Source: Deltaproteobacteria bacterium (GTDB taxonomy: Bacteria > Desulfobacterota > Syntrophia > Syntrophales > JACQWR01). Taken from it: 64,000 nucleotides of DNA. Below the pieces are notes generated by a model. It ran no database searches. It worked only from the letters and a program-made list of their open reading frames with translations, and was not told where the DNA came from. Made by a program: the position numbers and the translations under genes. The stretch is taken from assembly GCA_016209105.1 (NCBI GenBank), contig JACQWR010000016.1, positions 44,738 through 108,737 of the forward strand. Reading direction: 5' to 3'. This document shows, in pieces, positions 34,818-43,898 of this stretch. Numbering within the stretch: the first letter of the stretch is position 1; each line of letters opens with the position of its first letter.

Positions 34818-35222
34818 CTATTTCAAGTCCACTTTTATATTGGGATCATCAACCGCCGGCGGCGCGTAAAGGGTCCCATTATCCCGGAAGCCGCCCACCA
34901 CCGCAGACTTGCCTTTGTCATCCCCGTTCTCGGGAGAAAAGAGCGGCGCCGCATAGGCTACGGCATCAGCGCCTTTTTTGCCCATCGCCCAAATGGCTAC
35001 GATGGTATATACGACAAAGCCCAGCAGCAGACCGATGGGATAGAACCACCAGACCGTCTTATCCGCTTCCAGGAATTTGATTGCCGCCCCGCCCGCCGCG
35101 ATGGAAATAACGAAACTCAACGCCTGCGGCGTAAAATTCTTGAAGCGCCTGATGAAGTATCTCACCAGCCACCCGACAACGACTCCCAGAGACAACGAAC
35201 CGATTGCGGCCACAATGTTCAT
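34818..35222 (-). CDS. Small membrane protein of unknown function
   Basis: 134 residues from ATG 35222 with a strong ribosome site (AAGGGGGTGACCGT). Three hydrophobic segments: about 3-21, 35-50 and 60-80, then a polar tail of about 50 residues (GADAVAYAAPLFSPENGDDKGKSAVVGG) with no cysteine. Not recognised. It is upstream of the chagasin-like gene with a 23 bp gap, same strand. Confidence 0.65.
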   Translation of the reverse strand: MNIVAAIGSLSLGVVVGWLVRYFIRRFKNFTPQALSFVISIAAGGAAIKFLEADKTVWWFYPIGLLLGFVVYTIVAIWAMGKKGADAVAYAAPLFSPENGDDKGKSAVVGGFRDNGTLYAPPAVDDPNIKVDLK

Positions 35223-35552
35223 ACGGTCACCCCCTTAGGATTATGGAGCTTTTAGTTCTCTCTTGTTTATAAAATCGGGTTGTTCCAGAATGATTAATTA
35301 TGGCTAAGCCGATACATAAAGTCAATAATATTATTGTATTCATTGAACTTTATTCCAAGCAACCCCATCTTACGGTACCCGGTCTGGTTGATGCTGAACC
35401 CGGCGCCGGATCACTTACCCTTGCCTTTGTGATTGACACGGTCCCAATGTTCTGTTATTGAAAACAACAGGTTAATGACCTGTACGTCCGCCATAGTTGT
35501 CAGGAAACAGAGACGGTGACGTCGGGCACCGCATCCCCATGAGGAGGATTTA
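35223..35552. other. Divergent intergenic region with a promoter
   Basis: 330 bp between the small membrane protein and rsfS. It contains a promoter for rsfS (listed separately). A 53-codon frame at 35299-35461 has no ribosome site and no family resemblance. Nothing else recognisable. Confidence 0.5.
35433..35461 (+). promoter_or_regulatory. Probable promoter of rsfS-comF-hldE2
   Basis: TTGACA at 35433-35438, 17 bp spacer, TATTGA at 35456-35461, about 90 bp upstream of the rsfS start. Confidence 0.5.
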
Positions 35553-35948
35553 TTGGTTTCAAAAAAATCAGACGCAAAAAAAAGCGTTCTTTTATGCGTC
35601 AACACCCTGCTGGAAAAAAAGGCCAAAGACCTTGTCATCATCAACGTTAAGGAAATGTCGTCTTTCGCCGACTACCTCGTCATCTGCAGCGGCACCTCCG
35701 ACCGTCAGGTCAGGGCCCTTTCCGCCTTCATCCAGGAAAAATTGAAAAAGTCCGGAATGTTTCCTCTCGGTGTCGAGGGCGAAGATTACGGGCAGTGGGT
35801 CCTCATGGATTACGCAGATGTAGTCATCCACATCTTCCTGGAACCGGTTAGGGAACTGTATGACCTCGAAAAGTTATGGATGGAGGCGCCTTGCATGGAA
35901 GTCGGCGAGGACGTCGCCAAGCTTGTCTCCCTGCGCAGAGGAATGTAG
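35553..35948 (+). CDS. rsfS: Ribosomal silencing factor
   Basis: 131 residues from a TTG start at 35553, set by GAGGAGGATTTA. LEKKAKDLVIINVKEMSSFADYLVICSGTSDRQVRALSAFIQEKL and EGEDYGQWVLMDYADVVIHIFLEPVRELYDLEKLW are the RsfS (Iojap) blocks. It binds L14 of the 50S subunit and blocks subunit joining during starvation. Followed three bases later by comF, then hldE2, a compact three-gene unit with its own promoter. Usual family neighbours nadD and rlmH are absent. Confidence 0.95.
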   Translation: MVSKKSDAKKSVLLCVNTLLEKKAKDLVIINVKEMSSFADYLVICSGTSDRQVRALSAFIQEKLKKSGMFPLGVEGEDYGQWVLMDYADVVIHIFLEPVRELYDLEKLWMEAPCMEVGEDVAKLVSLRRGM

Positions 35949-35950
35949 AT

Positions 35951-36673
35951 TTGAAGAGGATATTCACCGCCCTTGCCGAGGTGATATTCCCCACCGGTTG
36001 TATGACCTGCGGAACCGTGCTGGACTACCAGGCGATCCCGGTTTTTTGCGCGGATTGCTTTTCTAAAATAAAATTTATCCGGTCGCCGCTTTGCTCCTGT
36101 TGCGGGATGCCGTTTGAGGCAACCGCAGGCAGCGATCATCTCTGCGGTGATTGTATTGATGCGGTACCGGTCTTTACCGTAGCCCGGTCAGCGGGGCACT
36201 ATGAAAGCGTGCTCTTGGACGCGATCCACCTGTTCAAATACCGGGGGAAAACGGCAGTAGGAAAAAGCCTCGGGAAATTGATGGCGGAGTTTTCATACCC
36301 GGGCTTCAGCATCGCGGATTACTCCCTTATTATCCCCGTCCCCCTGCACGTGAAGAGATTGAGAGAACGGGGGTTCAACCAGTCCCTCATTCTGGCCAGG
36401 GAAATTGCCCGGAGTTTTTCCATGCCTCTGGATTTTATGACGTTAAAAAAGCACGTCCACACGGACCCGCAGGTCAGCCTCGGCAAGAAAGAACGGGGCA
36501 AGAACGTCCGTGGCGCCTTTATGGTAAAGAGGGGAGACAGGATACACGATGAGAAGATCATCCTGGTGGATGATGTGTACACGACAGGCAGCACGCTGAA
36601 GGAATGCGCCCGCGTCCTGAAAAATCACGGGGCCCGGCAGGTGGCGGCACTTACGCTCGCCAGAGCCGTCTAA
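35951..36673 (+). CDS. comF: ComF-family phosphoribosyltransferase-like protein
   Basis: 240 residues from TTG 35951 (GAGG about ten bases upstream), two bases after the rsfS stop; a longer frame into rsfS is rejected. The N-terminal zinc finger has four CxxC pairs: CMTCG, CADC, CSCCG, CGDC. The C-terminal half has the PRPP loop IILVDDVYTTGST. Related ComFC proteins help DNA uptake during transformation, and other members may be phosphoribosyltransferases. Middle block LIIPVPLHVKRLRERGFNQSLILAREIA is diagnostic of ComF. Confidence 0.92.
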   Translation: MKRIFTALAEVIFPTGCMTCGTVLDYQAIPVFCADCFSKIKFIRSPLCSCCGMPFEATAGSDHLCGDCIDAVPVFTVARSAGHYESVLLDAIHLFKYRGKTAVGKSLGKLMAEFSYPGFSIADYSLIIPVPLHVKRLRERGFNQSLILAREIARSFSMPLDFMTLKKHVHTDPQVSLGKKERGKNVRGAFMVKRGDRIHDEKIILVDDVYTTGSTLKECARVLKNHGARQVAALTLARAV

Positions 36674-36720
36674 CAGGCTGTAAAGCGATTTTTTCAGCAC
36701 TTTGCTAAAGGATGGAGTTC

Positions 36721-37203
36721 ATGAATAAGATACTGAATAAGGAAACCCTTAAAGGCGAACTGGACCGCCTGCGGAGGGAGGGGAAAAAGATCGTATTCAC
36801 CAACGGCTGTTTCGACATCCTTCATGTGGGCCATACCCGATACCTGAGAGAAGCGAAGAAACTGGGCGACATACTGGTACTTGCCTTGAACAGCGATTCC
36901 TCCGTACGGTCCATCAAGGGGGAAAAACGTCCGCTGGTACCGGAAACTGAACGGGCCGATGTCGTGGCATCCCTCGAATCGGTTGATTTCGTGACCGTCT
37001 TTTCCGAATCAACGCCCCTGGAGCTGATTGAATACCTGCAACCCGACGTGCTGGTAAAAGGGGGCGACTGGGCAAAGGAGAACGTGGTAGGCTTAAAATC
37101 GGTCCAGTCATGGGGCGGCCGGGTAGCCATCATCCCTGAGATAAAAGGCTCATCCACGACAAATATTGTTGAAAAAATTAGGAAAACGTACGGGGCCGCC
37201 TGA
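36721..37203 (+). CDS. hldE: D-glycero-beta-D-manno-heptose 1-phosphate adenylyltransferase
   Basis: 160 residues from ATG 36721 (ATGGAGTTC upstream; the frame also opens three codons earlier). KIVFTNGCFDILHVGHTRYLREAKKLGD contains the HxGH nucleotidyltransferase motif, ALNSDSSVRSIKGEKRPLVPETERA and GSSTTNIVEKIRK close the family pattern. It corresponds to the C-terminal HldE domain as a free-standing protein (RfaE2 type), making ADP-heptose for LPS core. The kinase half is not in the window. Gram-negative LPS is thereby implied. Confidence 0.93.
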   Translation: MNKILNKETLKGELDRLRREGKKIVFTNGCFDILHVGHTRYLREAKKLGDILVLALNSDSSVRSIKGEKRPLVPETERADVVASLESVDFVTVFSESTPLELIEYLQPDVLVKGGDWAKENVVGLKSVQSWGGRVAIIPEIKGSSTTNIVEKIRKTYGAA

Positions 37204-37216
37204 CCGGGGGCGCACC

Positions 37217-37247
37217 TGCAAGCCCCACCCTCAAGGGTGGCGAGCTT
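37217..37247 (+). terminator. Hairpin after hldE2, diverged sister of 11446
   Basis: CCACCC-TCAA-GGGTGG core (37225-37240) with AAGC/GCTT outer pairing. Same TCAA loop and flanking GCAAGCCCC as the palindrome at 11446-11475. Lies 13 bp after the hldE2 stop; no T-run. Confidence 0.5.
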
Positions 37248-37355
37248 CACATCTCACTATCCATAATATTGAACCGCCGCGCATTTTTTCCTTTACAAAA
37301 ACATCTTCCTTCTGTATAAGTACCGACTTGCCATAAAAACCGTAAGGTGGAATAT

Positions 37356-37724
37356 ATGCCCATGAAACCGGAAAAAATGGAATTCTTCAGAACCATGCTG
37401 ACCCAAAAGATCAACGACCTATTGGGTGAAGCGGAGAAAACCGTTTCGGAAATGACCAGCACCAAGGAAAATTTCCCCGACCCCACCGACAGGGCATCCC
37501 TCGAATCGGATAGGAATTTTGAGCTGCGCATCAGAGACAGAGAAAGAAAGCTCATTATGAAAATGCAGGAGGCTATTCAGCGCATTGACGACGGCATCTT
37601 CGGCATATGCGAGGTCTGTGGCGGCAACATTTCTGAAAAAAGACTCACGGCAAGACCCGTTACCACCCTCTGCATCGAGTGCAAGACCAAACAGGAAAAA
37701 CTCGAAAAATTGAAAGGCAGTTGA
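37356..37724 (+). CDS. DksA/TraR-family zinc-finger regulator
   Basis: 122 residues from ATG 37356 with AAGGTGG upstream; a GTG three codons earlier is possible. A coiled-coil-forming helical segment (about 8-75, with DPTDRASLESDRNFELRIRDRERKL) precedes the C4 zinc finger CEVCGGNISEKRL...LCIEC. DPTDRAS carries the DxxDxA/S acidic tip of DksA that enters the RNA polymerase secondary channel. It thus likely tunes rRNA and amino-acid promoters with ppGpp. Single gene, followed by a 226 bp gap with no clear gene before priA. Confidence 0.92.
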   Translation: MPMKPEKMEFFRTMLTQKINDLLGEAEKTVSEMTSTKENFPDPTDRASLESDRNFELRIRDRERKLIMKMQEAIQRIDDGIFGICEVCGGNISEKRLTARPVTTLCIECKTKQEKLEKLKGS

Positions 37725-37950
37725 GTCGTTTGAGAAGCGGCTTACGCGGCAGCATCCTGAAGCTGCTGTTCTTGCTTGTTCCCTTGTACATTGGAGAACG
37801 CCGGCAAGGGTTATTTCATCCCTCCTGATACAGCACGCCGCCGCGCGACCGATTCCATGAGCATTGTGACAACCAATGCGTCTTTTTGCAAAGGCAATTC
37901 CTTCCACCCGTCCCATCACGCAACTCCTCCTTAAGGAAAAGGAATAGAAC

Positions 37951-40386
37951 ATGTTCGTGAGGGTTGCCATAAATATCCCGGCAGATAAGACATTCTCCTA
38001 TGAGGTCCCCGCCACCTTGGAGAGAGACGTCGCCGTGGGCAAGCGGGCCCTCGTTCCCTTCGGAAACCGGAAACTCACCGGATACATCCTCGAAATCACC
38101 GCAACGGCAACATACGAGAACACCAAAGAAATTATTGAGGTGCTCGATCCCGCGCCTCTTTTTGACGGCGATGATCTGAAGTTCTACGAGTGGATCGCCC
38201 GTTACTACCTGCATCCCCTGGGAAAGACGCTGGGGGAACTGCTGCCCTCCGGAACGGACATAAAAAGCGACACCTGGCTCTGCCTGGCGGGGGACACAGA
38301 ATCCTCCCCCCCCCTCTCGACTGCACAGAAGACGATCGTTGCCGCCCTGCGCGATCATCCGCAGGGATTGACCCTTAGCCGCCTGAAGAAACGGCTCGGC
38401 AGGGACAACATCAATGCCGATATTCGCTGTCTCCGGGAGATGAACATGCTTTTCGTGGAAGACCGGCTCCTGCCCGGACGCGTAACCGCCAAAAAAGGAA
38501 AGATCGTTGCGCTCTGCCCGAAGACCCCGATTCCCCCGCGTCTGACGTCAAAGCAGAGCGCCATCGCCGATTTTCTCAGCCAACAGGGAGATTCTCCTCT
38601 TACACTCCTTGCCGAAAACTTCCCGAATGCCTCCGCGCTCATCAAACGAATGGCAGCAAAGGGGATTGTCCGTACCACGGAAGAGGAGGTTCTTCGCCGC
38701 CCCGCCGAAACACCACATTTCACTGGATCTCCCATTGCCAGCGTAGACCGGAAGATCGTTCTCAACAAACAGCAGGAAGCCGCTTGCGAAGAGATACTGA
38801 AGTGCCTGGCGTCGGAGCGCTTCTCCCCCTGTCTTCTCCACGGCGTCACGGGAAGCGGCAAGACGGAAGTGTACTTGAGCGCCATCGAAGAGGCTGTCAG
38901 AATGAACGGCGGCGTGATCTTCCTCGTTCCCGAAATCGCCTTGACCCCCCAGCTCATCTCCCGGATCGGCGACAGGCTCTGCGGCGTGGAAACGGCCATA
39001 CTGCATAGCGGTATACCGGAAGGCGTCCGCTATGACGAGTGGCGGCGCATCCGGCGAGGCGACGTCCGGGTGGTCATCGGCGCCCGCTCGGCTCTGTTTG
39101 CCCCCGTCCGCAACCTCACACTGATCATCGTTGATGAGGAGCATGACACCTCCTACAAGCAGGACGAACGGCTCAGATACAACGCGCGGGACATGGCCAT
39201 CGTGAAGGCGCAATTAACCGATGCCACGGTCGTTCTGGGTTCCGCCACGCCGGGCATCCAGACCTACTTCAACAGCAAGGGGGAAAAATACCGTTACCTT
39301 TCTCTGACGGACAGGTTTGAAGATAGGCCCCTGCCTCACGTGGAAATCGTGGACATGAAAAAGGAACGGGAAATCAAGGAACAGCTCCCCATCCTGTCCC
39401 GTTCTCTCGAAGAAGAACTGCGGCAAGTTCTGGACCATGGGAACCAGGCGCTTTTGTTCCTCAACCGGCGGGGCTTCAACACCTTCATGATCTGCTCTAC
39501 CTGTGGCCACGCATTCAGATGCTTAAACTGCGAACTTGCGCTTACGCACCATGCGGGCGAAGGCGTCCTGAAATGCCACTACTGCGATTTCACCATCAAG
39601 GCCCCCCCGCTCTGTCCGAATTGCCGGGACGGCCGCGTGAAAAGCTACGGAGTCGGCACGGAACGGCTGGAGGAGGAAGTAAAAAGGATCTTCCCCACGG
39701 CGCGGGTGGCCCGGATGGACAGCGACACGACGGCGCGCCGGGGGGCCCATGCAAAGATTCTCCACGCCCTCCACCGGCAAGACATTGACGTCCTCGTGGG
39801 CACCCAGATGATTGCCAAAGGGCACGACTTCCCCGGCATCACGCTCGTCGGCGTCATTTCCGCCGACACCTCTCTGAACATCCCTGACTTCCGGGCCGCG
39901 GAAAGGACGTTTCAACTCCTCACCCAGGTAGCCGGCCGGAGCGGGCGGGGCGACGAGCCGGGCAAGGTCATCATCCAGACCTTTAACCCCGACCACTACG
40001 CCATTATGAGGGCAGAGACCCACGACTATAAGGGGTTTTACGCCGACGAACTCCCTCTCCGCAGGGCGCTTCTGTACCCGCCCTTCTCCCGCATGGTGAA
40101 CCTGCACTTCTCCAGCATCAACCGGGACCGGGGATTGGCAGCGGTGGAGAATGCCGGCAACATTGCCAGGAAGCTTGCCGTGAAAACTGCAAAAAAAGAG
40201 GATATCGAGGTAATCGGCCCGGCGGAGGCTCCCATCGCAAAAATCAGGAACCGGCACCGCTGGCAGCTTCTCCTCAAGGGAAAAAACATCAATTCCCTTC
40301 ATACCCTGGCGCGGGATATTCTTTCCCAGGTCGCCGCCAAAGGGGTGGATATCCGGGTGGACGTGGATCCCGTCAGTTTCATGTAG
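37951..40386 (+). CDS. priA: Primosomal replication-restart helicase PriA
   Basis: 811 residues from ATG 37951 with AAGGAAAAGG upstream. N-terminal DNA-binding region (VAINIPADKTFSYEVP). Helicase motifs: Walker A GVTGSGKTEVYL near 297-308, DEEHD near 393-397, SATPG, and GTQMIAKGHDFPGITLVGVISAD and QVAGRSGRGDEPGKVIIQT in domain 2. The inserted zinc-binding unit has eight Cys (CSTCGHAFRCLNC...CHYC...CPNC). It restarts stalled replication forks. Length is normal. The C-terminal block ends KGVDIRVDVDPVSFM. Confidence 0.97.
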   Translation: MFVRVAINIPADKTFSYEVPATLERDVAVGKRALVPFGNRKLTGYILEITATATYENTKEIIEVLDPAPLFDGDDLKFYEWIARYYLHPLGKTLGELLPSGTDIKSDTWLCLAGDTESSPPLSTAQKTIVAALRDHPQGLTLSRLKKRLGRDNINADIRCLREMNMLFVEDRLLPGRVTAKKGKIVALCPKTPIPPRLTSKQSAIADFLSQQGDSPLTLLAENFPNASALIKRMAAKGIVRTTEEEVLRRPAETPHFTGSPIASVDRKIVLNKQQEAACEEILKCLASERFSPCLLHGVTGSGKTEVYLSAIEEAVRMNGGVIFLVPEIALTPQLISRIGDRLCGVETAILHSGIPEGVRYDEWRRIRRGDVRVVIGARSALFAPVRNLTLIIVDEEHDTSYKQDERLRYNARDMAIVKAQLTDATVVLGSATPGIQTYFNSKGEKYRYLSLTDRFEDRPLPHVEIVDMKKEREIKEQLPILSRSLEEELRQVLDHGNQALLFLNRRGFNTFMICSTCGHAFRCLNCELALTHHAGEGVLKCHYCDFTIKAPPLCPNCRDGRVKSYGVGTERLEEEVKRIFPTARVARMDSDTTARRGAHAKILHALHRQDIDVLVGTQMIAKGHDFPGITLVGVISADTSLNIPDFRAAERTFQLLTQVAGRSGRGDEPGKVIIQTFNPDHYAIMRAETHDYKGFYADELPLRRALLYPPFSRMVNLHFSSINRDRGLAAVENAGNIARKLAVKTAKKEDIEVIGPAEAPIAKIRNRHRWQLLLKGKNINSLHTLARDILSQVAAKGVDIRVDVDPVSFM

Positions 40387-40402
40387 CCTGTGATCAGACT
40401 GC

Positions 40403-40648
40403 GTGATCCCCTCTAATACACCGCCGAGAAATAAGTCGGTAGCGGAAATCGCGATAATGCTTTTCTCATATATCAACAAGCCGTGGGCTGACTCTGCCCT
40501 TGATAAGAAAATCCGCGCTACGAGTTCCTTCCTGAAAGAGAGCATCGGGCAATCTTGGGAGACCTCCAGGGGGAAAAGGGGATGGCTCTATTATCGTGCT
40601 TTTGAAAAAGGGATCGCGGTATATTCAGAACCGTGGAAATCGTACTGA
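40403..40648 (+). CDS. Small protein of unknown function
   Basis: 81 codons from GTG 40403 or, with a shorter form, about 63 from ATG 40457 (GCGGAAATCGCGATA upstream). The stretch WADSALDKKIRATSSFLKESIGQSWETSRGKRGWLYYRAFEKGIAVYSEPWKSY looks protein-like but is not recognised. Neither start is convincing. Tucked between priA and a convergent DMT-family gene. Confidence 0.4.
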   Translation: MIPSNTPPRNKSVAEIAIMLFSYINKPWADSALDKKIRATSSFLKESIGQSWETSRGKRGWLYYRAFEKGIAVYSEPWKSY

Positions 40649-40682
40649 AAACCTGAGGGGATAAAAGTATCCATCACCCTGT

Positions 40683-41600
40683 TCAGGCGTACAGGATCAT
40701 GATGGTCCCAACAATCAACAGGGCATTACTCAACAACACCCACTTGCTGAAGCTTTCATGCTGCCGATTGAAGATAAAGGATAAGAGCAATATTCCGAGA
40801 GGGGTTGTTCGAATAGCGGCCGTAACAAGAATCACCGAGCCATACTGCAGGGCAAGATACCGTAACAACTGCGCTATATTCGTGGTAAGGCCGACCAGAA
40901 GGGCTATCTTGAGTGATTTCCTGTCTGCGGAAAGCATTTCCTTTTTATTTTCCGGCTTTACCAATGAGGGGATGATGGCAATCGAAGCTGCCGTATAGGC
41001 AATCATACTGCCGGCAATCGGAGTTCCTCCGCTTGCCAGTCCGAGCTTGATAAAGATGAAACTGCTGCCCCAGAACAGCGCGGCACCCGCGCCATACAAC
41101 ATCCCCAACGATAACGTGCGGCGGTCCACTTCTTTCCCGTAGGCGCTTCCCGGCACCGGAGCGCAGGCAACGGTCCTCTCATTGCAGAGCGTTATGAAGG
41201 GGCTTGATAACGAGCAGATGATACCGCACAGCATGAGAAGATTCACGGTTTCCCCCAGGACAATGACGGCAAGCGTTATGCTGGCAACGGGAGACAAGCT
41301 GGTCACAACATTTGAGCGGTTTGCGCCGATGAGTTGAATAGATTTGTAGGCCCAGGTGCGGCCGAAGGCAAAATGAATGATGCCGGAGAGCGCCAAAAAC
41401 ATATAGGCCTTCCAAGGGAACTGTCCTACGTGCGCCAACTCCCCCGTCATGCTGAGCACGATGAAAGAGAAAACCGGACCGGTAAGGATGGAGATATTCG
41501 CAATGTAATTTGAACTTGTTCGCAGCACGCCGCGTCGGGTGATAATGGCATTGCACGCAAAAGCGATGGCGCTGCCGAACCCTAAAATAACTCCGAACAC
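40683..41600 (-). CDS. EamA/DMT-superfamily transporter
   Basis: 305 residues from GTG 41600 with GGAGGGATT upstream. Ten hydrophobic segments in two five-helix repeats; the second repeat begins at about residue 175 (GMLYGAGAALFWGSSFIFIKLG, the EamA start pattern), and the first has VILGFGSAIAFACNAIITRRG. NVVTSLSPVASITLAVIVLGE and the parallel ILVTAAIRTTPLGILLLSFIF are the repeated EamA end blocks. Likely inner-membrane exporter or permease for a small metabolite, substrate unknown. Divergent from livK. Confidence 0.88.
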   Translation of the reverse strand: MFGVILGFGSAIAFACNAIITRRGVLRTSSNYIANISILTGPVFSFIVLSMTGELAHVGQFPWKAYMFLALSGIIHFAFGRTWAYKSIQLIGANRSNVVTSLSPVASITLAVIVLGETVNLLMLCGIICSLSSPFITLCNERTVACAPVPGSAYGKEVDRRTLSLGMLYGAGAALFWGSSFIFIKLGLASGGTPIAGSMIAYTAASIAIIPSLVKPENKKEMLSADRKSLKIALLVGLTTNIAQLLRYLALQYGSVILVTAAIRTTPLGILLLSFIFNRQHESFSKWVLLSNALLIVGTIMILYA

Positions 41601-41786
41601 AATCCCTCCGCGCTATAGTCGTATGGAGAATCAAAACAGTTCATAGTGCCATCGGAAATCCCGGCTCGCTTCCATACACTACTATGCTCGATAGGTGAAG
41701 CAAATAATGCAACCGGCAGTGGATTTTTGAAAAGCGGAACCGCCGGACCTCCCTATGTTCCTTCCTGAACCCACCGGACAGATTTC

Positions 41787-41815
41787 TTGACACCGTGGAC
41801 GCATTCCCATATAGT
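41787..41815 (+). promoter_or_regulatory. Probable promoter of livKHMGF
   Basis: TTGACA (41787-41792), 17 bp spacer, TATAGT (41810-41815), 33 bp upstream of the livK ATG. Confidence 0.7.
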
Positions 41816-41847
41816 TCCCGAACCTTAATAGTATTGCGGAGGACCGT

Positions 41848-43014
41848 ATGAAGAAAATATTCTTTCCCCTGACAGTCTGTATGGCAATGGTTCTGCTCCT
41901 GACCGGGTGCAGCAGCGATGACGCCTCCTCCATCCGAGTGGGCGTCATCGCGGAACTGACGGGCGACATGCCGGCGGTCGGAGAATCATGCAAAAAAGCG
42001 GCCGAGATGGCTGTGCAACAGGTAAACGATGCGGGCGGGATTGAAATAGCCGGGAAGAAATACCCCCTCAAGCTGTTTATCGAAGATAACGCGGGGAAGG
42101 CCGACCAGTCCGCTTCTGCGGCGCAAAAGCTCATCACCCAGGAGAAGGTCCATGCGGTCATCGGCCCCAACGCCACGCGGTACGCCCTCCCCGCCTCGGA
42201 GATCGCGGAAAGTTCAAAGGTCGTTCTCATCACTCCCTGGTCAACAAGTCCCAAGACCACCCTCGATGCGAAGACCAACGCCCCGAAAAAGTACGTCTTT
42301 CGCGCCTGCTTTATTGATCCCTTTCAGGGGCGGGTTGTAGCAAAATTCGCCATGGACACCCTCAAAGCAAAGAAGGCCGCCGTCCTCTACGACGTCGCCT
42401 CCGAATACAACAAGGGCATCGCGGAAATCTTCAGGGAGACATTCGAGAAAAACGGGGGAGCCATCGTCGCCTTCGAAACCTATACCACAAACGACAAGGA
42501 TTTCTCCGGACAGTTGACGAAGATCAAAAAGGCGGCCCCGGATATGATCTTTCTGCCGAACTACTACAGCGAAGTGCCGCTCCAGATCCAGCAGGCGAAG
42601 CGGCTCGGCATTGCCGTCCCCTTCGTGGGCAGCGATTCGTGGGGTTCCCAGGAACTGCTGAAACTCTGCGGGAAGGACTGCGAGGGATACTATTTCAGCA
42701 CGCACTACGCCGCAGACGCGGCAACGCCCGTGGCAACGAAATTCATCGAAGGGTTCAAGGCAAAGTACGCGAACCTGCCCGACGACGTGGCGGCGCTTAC
42801 CTATGATTCATTCGGCCTCCTCTTCCAGGCGCTCAAAAGCTGCGGCACGCTCGACCGGGGGGCGATCCGGGACGCGCTGGCGAAAATCCCCCTCTATGAA
42901 GGGGTAACGGGAAATATGCAATTCAAGGATGGGTCCGGCGATCCCACAAAGAGCGCCGTGATCGTGAAAATTAAGGACGGCAAGTTCGTCTATTTTGCCA
43001 GCGCGGCACCGTAA
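41848..43014 (+). CDS. livK: Branched-chain amino acid ABC transporter, binding lipoprotein
   Basis: 388 residues from ATG 41848 with GCGGAGG upstream. Lipoprotein signal ends LLLTGC (Cys21). IRVGVIAELTGDMPAVGESCKKAAEMAVQQVNDAGGIEIAGKKYPLKLFIEDNAGKADQSASAAQKLI is the standard type I periplasmic-binding start of LivK-like proteins. Later RACFIDPFQGRVVAKFA and GSDSWGSQELLKLC. Binds leucine, isoleucine, valine or other amino acids outside the inner membrane. First gene of a complete liv set; livH starts five bases after its stop. Confidence 0.93.
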   Translation: MKKIFFPLTVCMAMVLLLTGCSSDDASSIRVGVIAELTGDMPAVGESCKKAAEMAVQQVNDAGGIEIAGKKYPLKLFIEDNAGKADQSASAAQKLITQEKVHAVIGPNATRYALPASEIAESSKVVLITPWSTSPKTTLDAKTNAPKKYVFRACFIDPFQGRVVAKFAMDTLKAKKAAVLYDVASEYNKGIAEIFRETFEKNGGAIVAFETYTTNDKDFSGQLTKIKKAAPDMIFLPNYYSEVPLQIQQAKRLGIAVPFVGSDSWGSQELLKLCGKDCEGYYFSTHYAADAATPVATKFIEGFKAKYANLPDDVAALTYDSFGLLFQALKSCGTLDRGAIRDALAKIPLYEGVTGNMQFKDGSGDPTKSAVIVKIKDGKFVYFASAAP

Positions 43015-43019
43015 CGCTA

Positions 43020-43895
43020 ATGACATACGTTTTTCAGCAGCTCCTCAATGCCCTCCAGGTCGGCAGCATTTATGCCCTGATTGCCCTGGGCTACACCATG
43101 GTGTACGGCATCTTGACCATGATCAATTTCGCCCACGGCGATTTGTTCATGGTCGGCGCATTTTTCTGTTTTTTTGCCGCCATATTTCTCAACCTCCCCT
43201 TCGTTCCGGTGCTCGTGATCTCCATGGTCGGCGTGGCCCTGCTCGGCGTTGTCATCGAACGGTGCGCCTACAAGCCGCTGCGCCAGGCCCCCCGCGTTTC
43301 GGCCATTATCACCGCCCTCGGCGTGGGCCTGTTCTTGGAAAACTTCACCCTCGCCCTGAACCCCTATCCGAAACAGGTGCCCCAGCTCTTGGCCAATACA
43401 ACCTGGATATTCCATGGGGTATCCATCTCATCCATAGCGCTGTTCATCGTCATTTTGTCCTTGCTCCTGATGCTGATGCTGGATCTGATCGTACGGCGAA
43501 CCATGGTGGGTATGGCCATGCGCGCCATCTCGTGGGATAAGGCGGTGGTCCCCCTGTTGGGAGTGCCGGTGGATCTGATTATTTCCCTTACCTTTGCCAT
43601 CGGCACCAGCCTCGGCGGGGCGGCGGGCGTGATGTACGGTCTCGCCTATCCCGTGATTGACCCCTATATGGGGATCATGGTGGGATGGAAGGCCTTCATC
43701 TCGGCTGTCGTGGGCGGCATCGGCAATATTCGCGGCGCCATGATCGGCGGCTACATCCTCGGGGCGTTGGAAATCCTGGTGGTTGCCGTCATGCCTTCTA
43801 CATACCGCGATTTCGTCGCGTTTGTCCTTCTCCTGATATTACTGATCTTCCGGCCCTACGGCATACTTGGGAAACCGCACCCGCAAAAGGTTTGA
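43020..43895 (+). CDS. livH: Branched-chain amino acid ABC permease
   Basis: 291 residues with about eight TM segments. LNALQVGSIYALIALGYTMVYGILTMINFAHGDLFMVGAFF and GLFLENFTLALNP are LivH hallmarks; the EAA region is AMRAISWDKAVVPLLGVPVD, followed by GAAGVMYGLAYPVIDPYMGIMVGWKAFISAVVGGIGNIRGAMIGG. The C-terminal end reads RPYGILGKP. It forms the channel with LivM. ATG 43020 has only a weak upstream ribosome match, so translation may be coupled to livK, whose stop is at 43012-43014. Confidence 0.95.
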   Translation: MTYVFQQLLNALQVGSIYALIALGYTMVYGILTMINFAHGDLFMVGAFFCFFAAIFLNLPFVPVLVISMVGVALLGVVIERCAYKPLRQAPRVSAIITALGVGLFLENFTLALNPYPKQVPQLLANTTWIFHGVSISSIALFIVILSLLLMLMLDLIVRRTMVGMAMRAISWDKAVVPLLGVPVDLIISLTFAIGTSLGGAAGVMYGLAYPVIDPYMGIMVGWKAFISAVVGGIGNIRGAMIGGYILGALEILVVAVMPSTYRDFVAFVLLLILLIFRPYGILGKPHPQKV

Positions 43896-43898
43896 ACG

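Noticed and set aside
35299..35461. 53-codon frame before rsfS
   Set aside because: No ribosome site or family match, and it overlaps the rsfS promoter.
37419..37970. Minus frame in the dksA-priA gap with a good AAGGAGGAG ribosome match near 37930
   Set aside because: Most of it is antisense to dksA, and its product has no recognisable pattern. The ribosome match may be chance because the sequence CTCCTCCTTAAGG is nearly palindromic.
39523..40545. 340-codon minus frame opposite priA
   Set aside because: Antisense of helicase motifs; no family resemblance.
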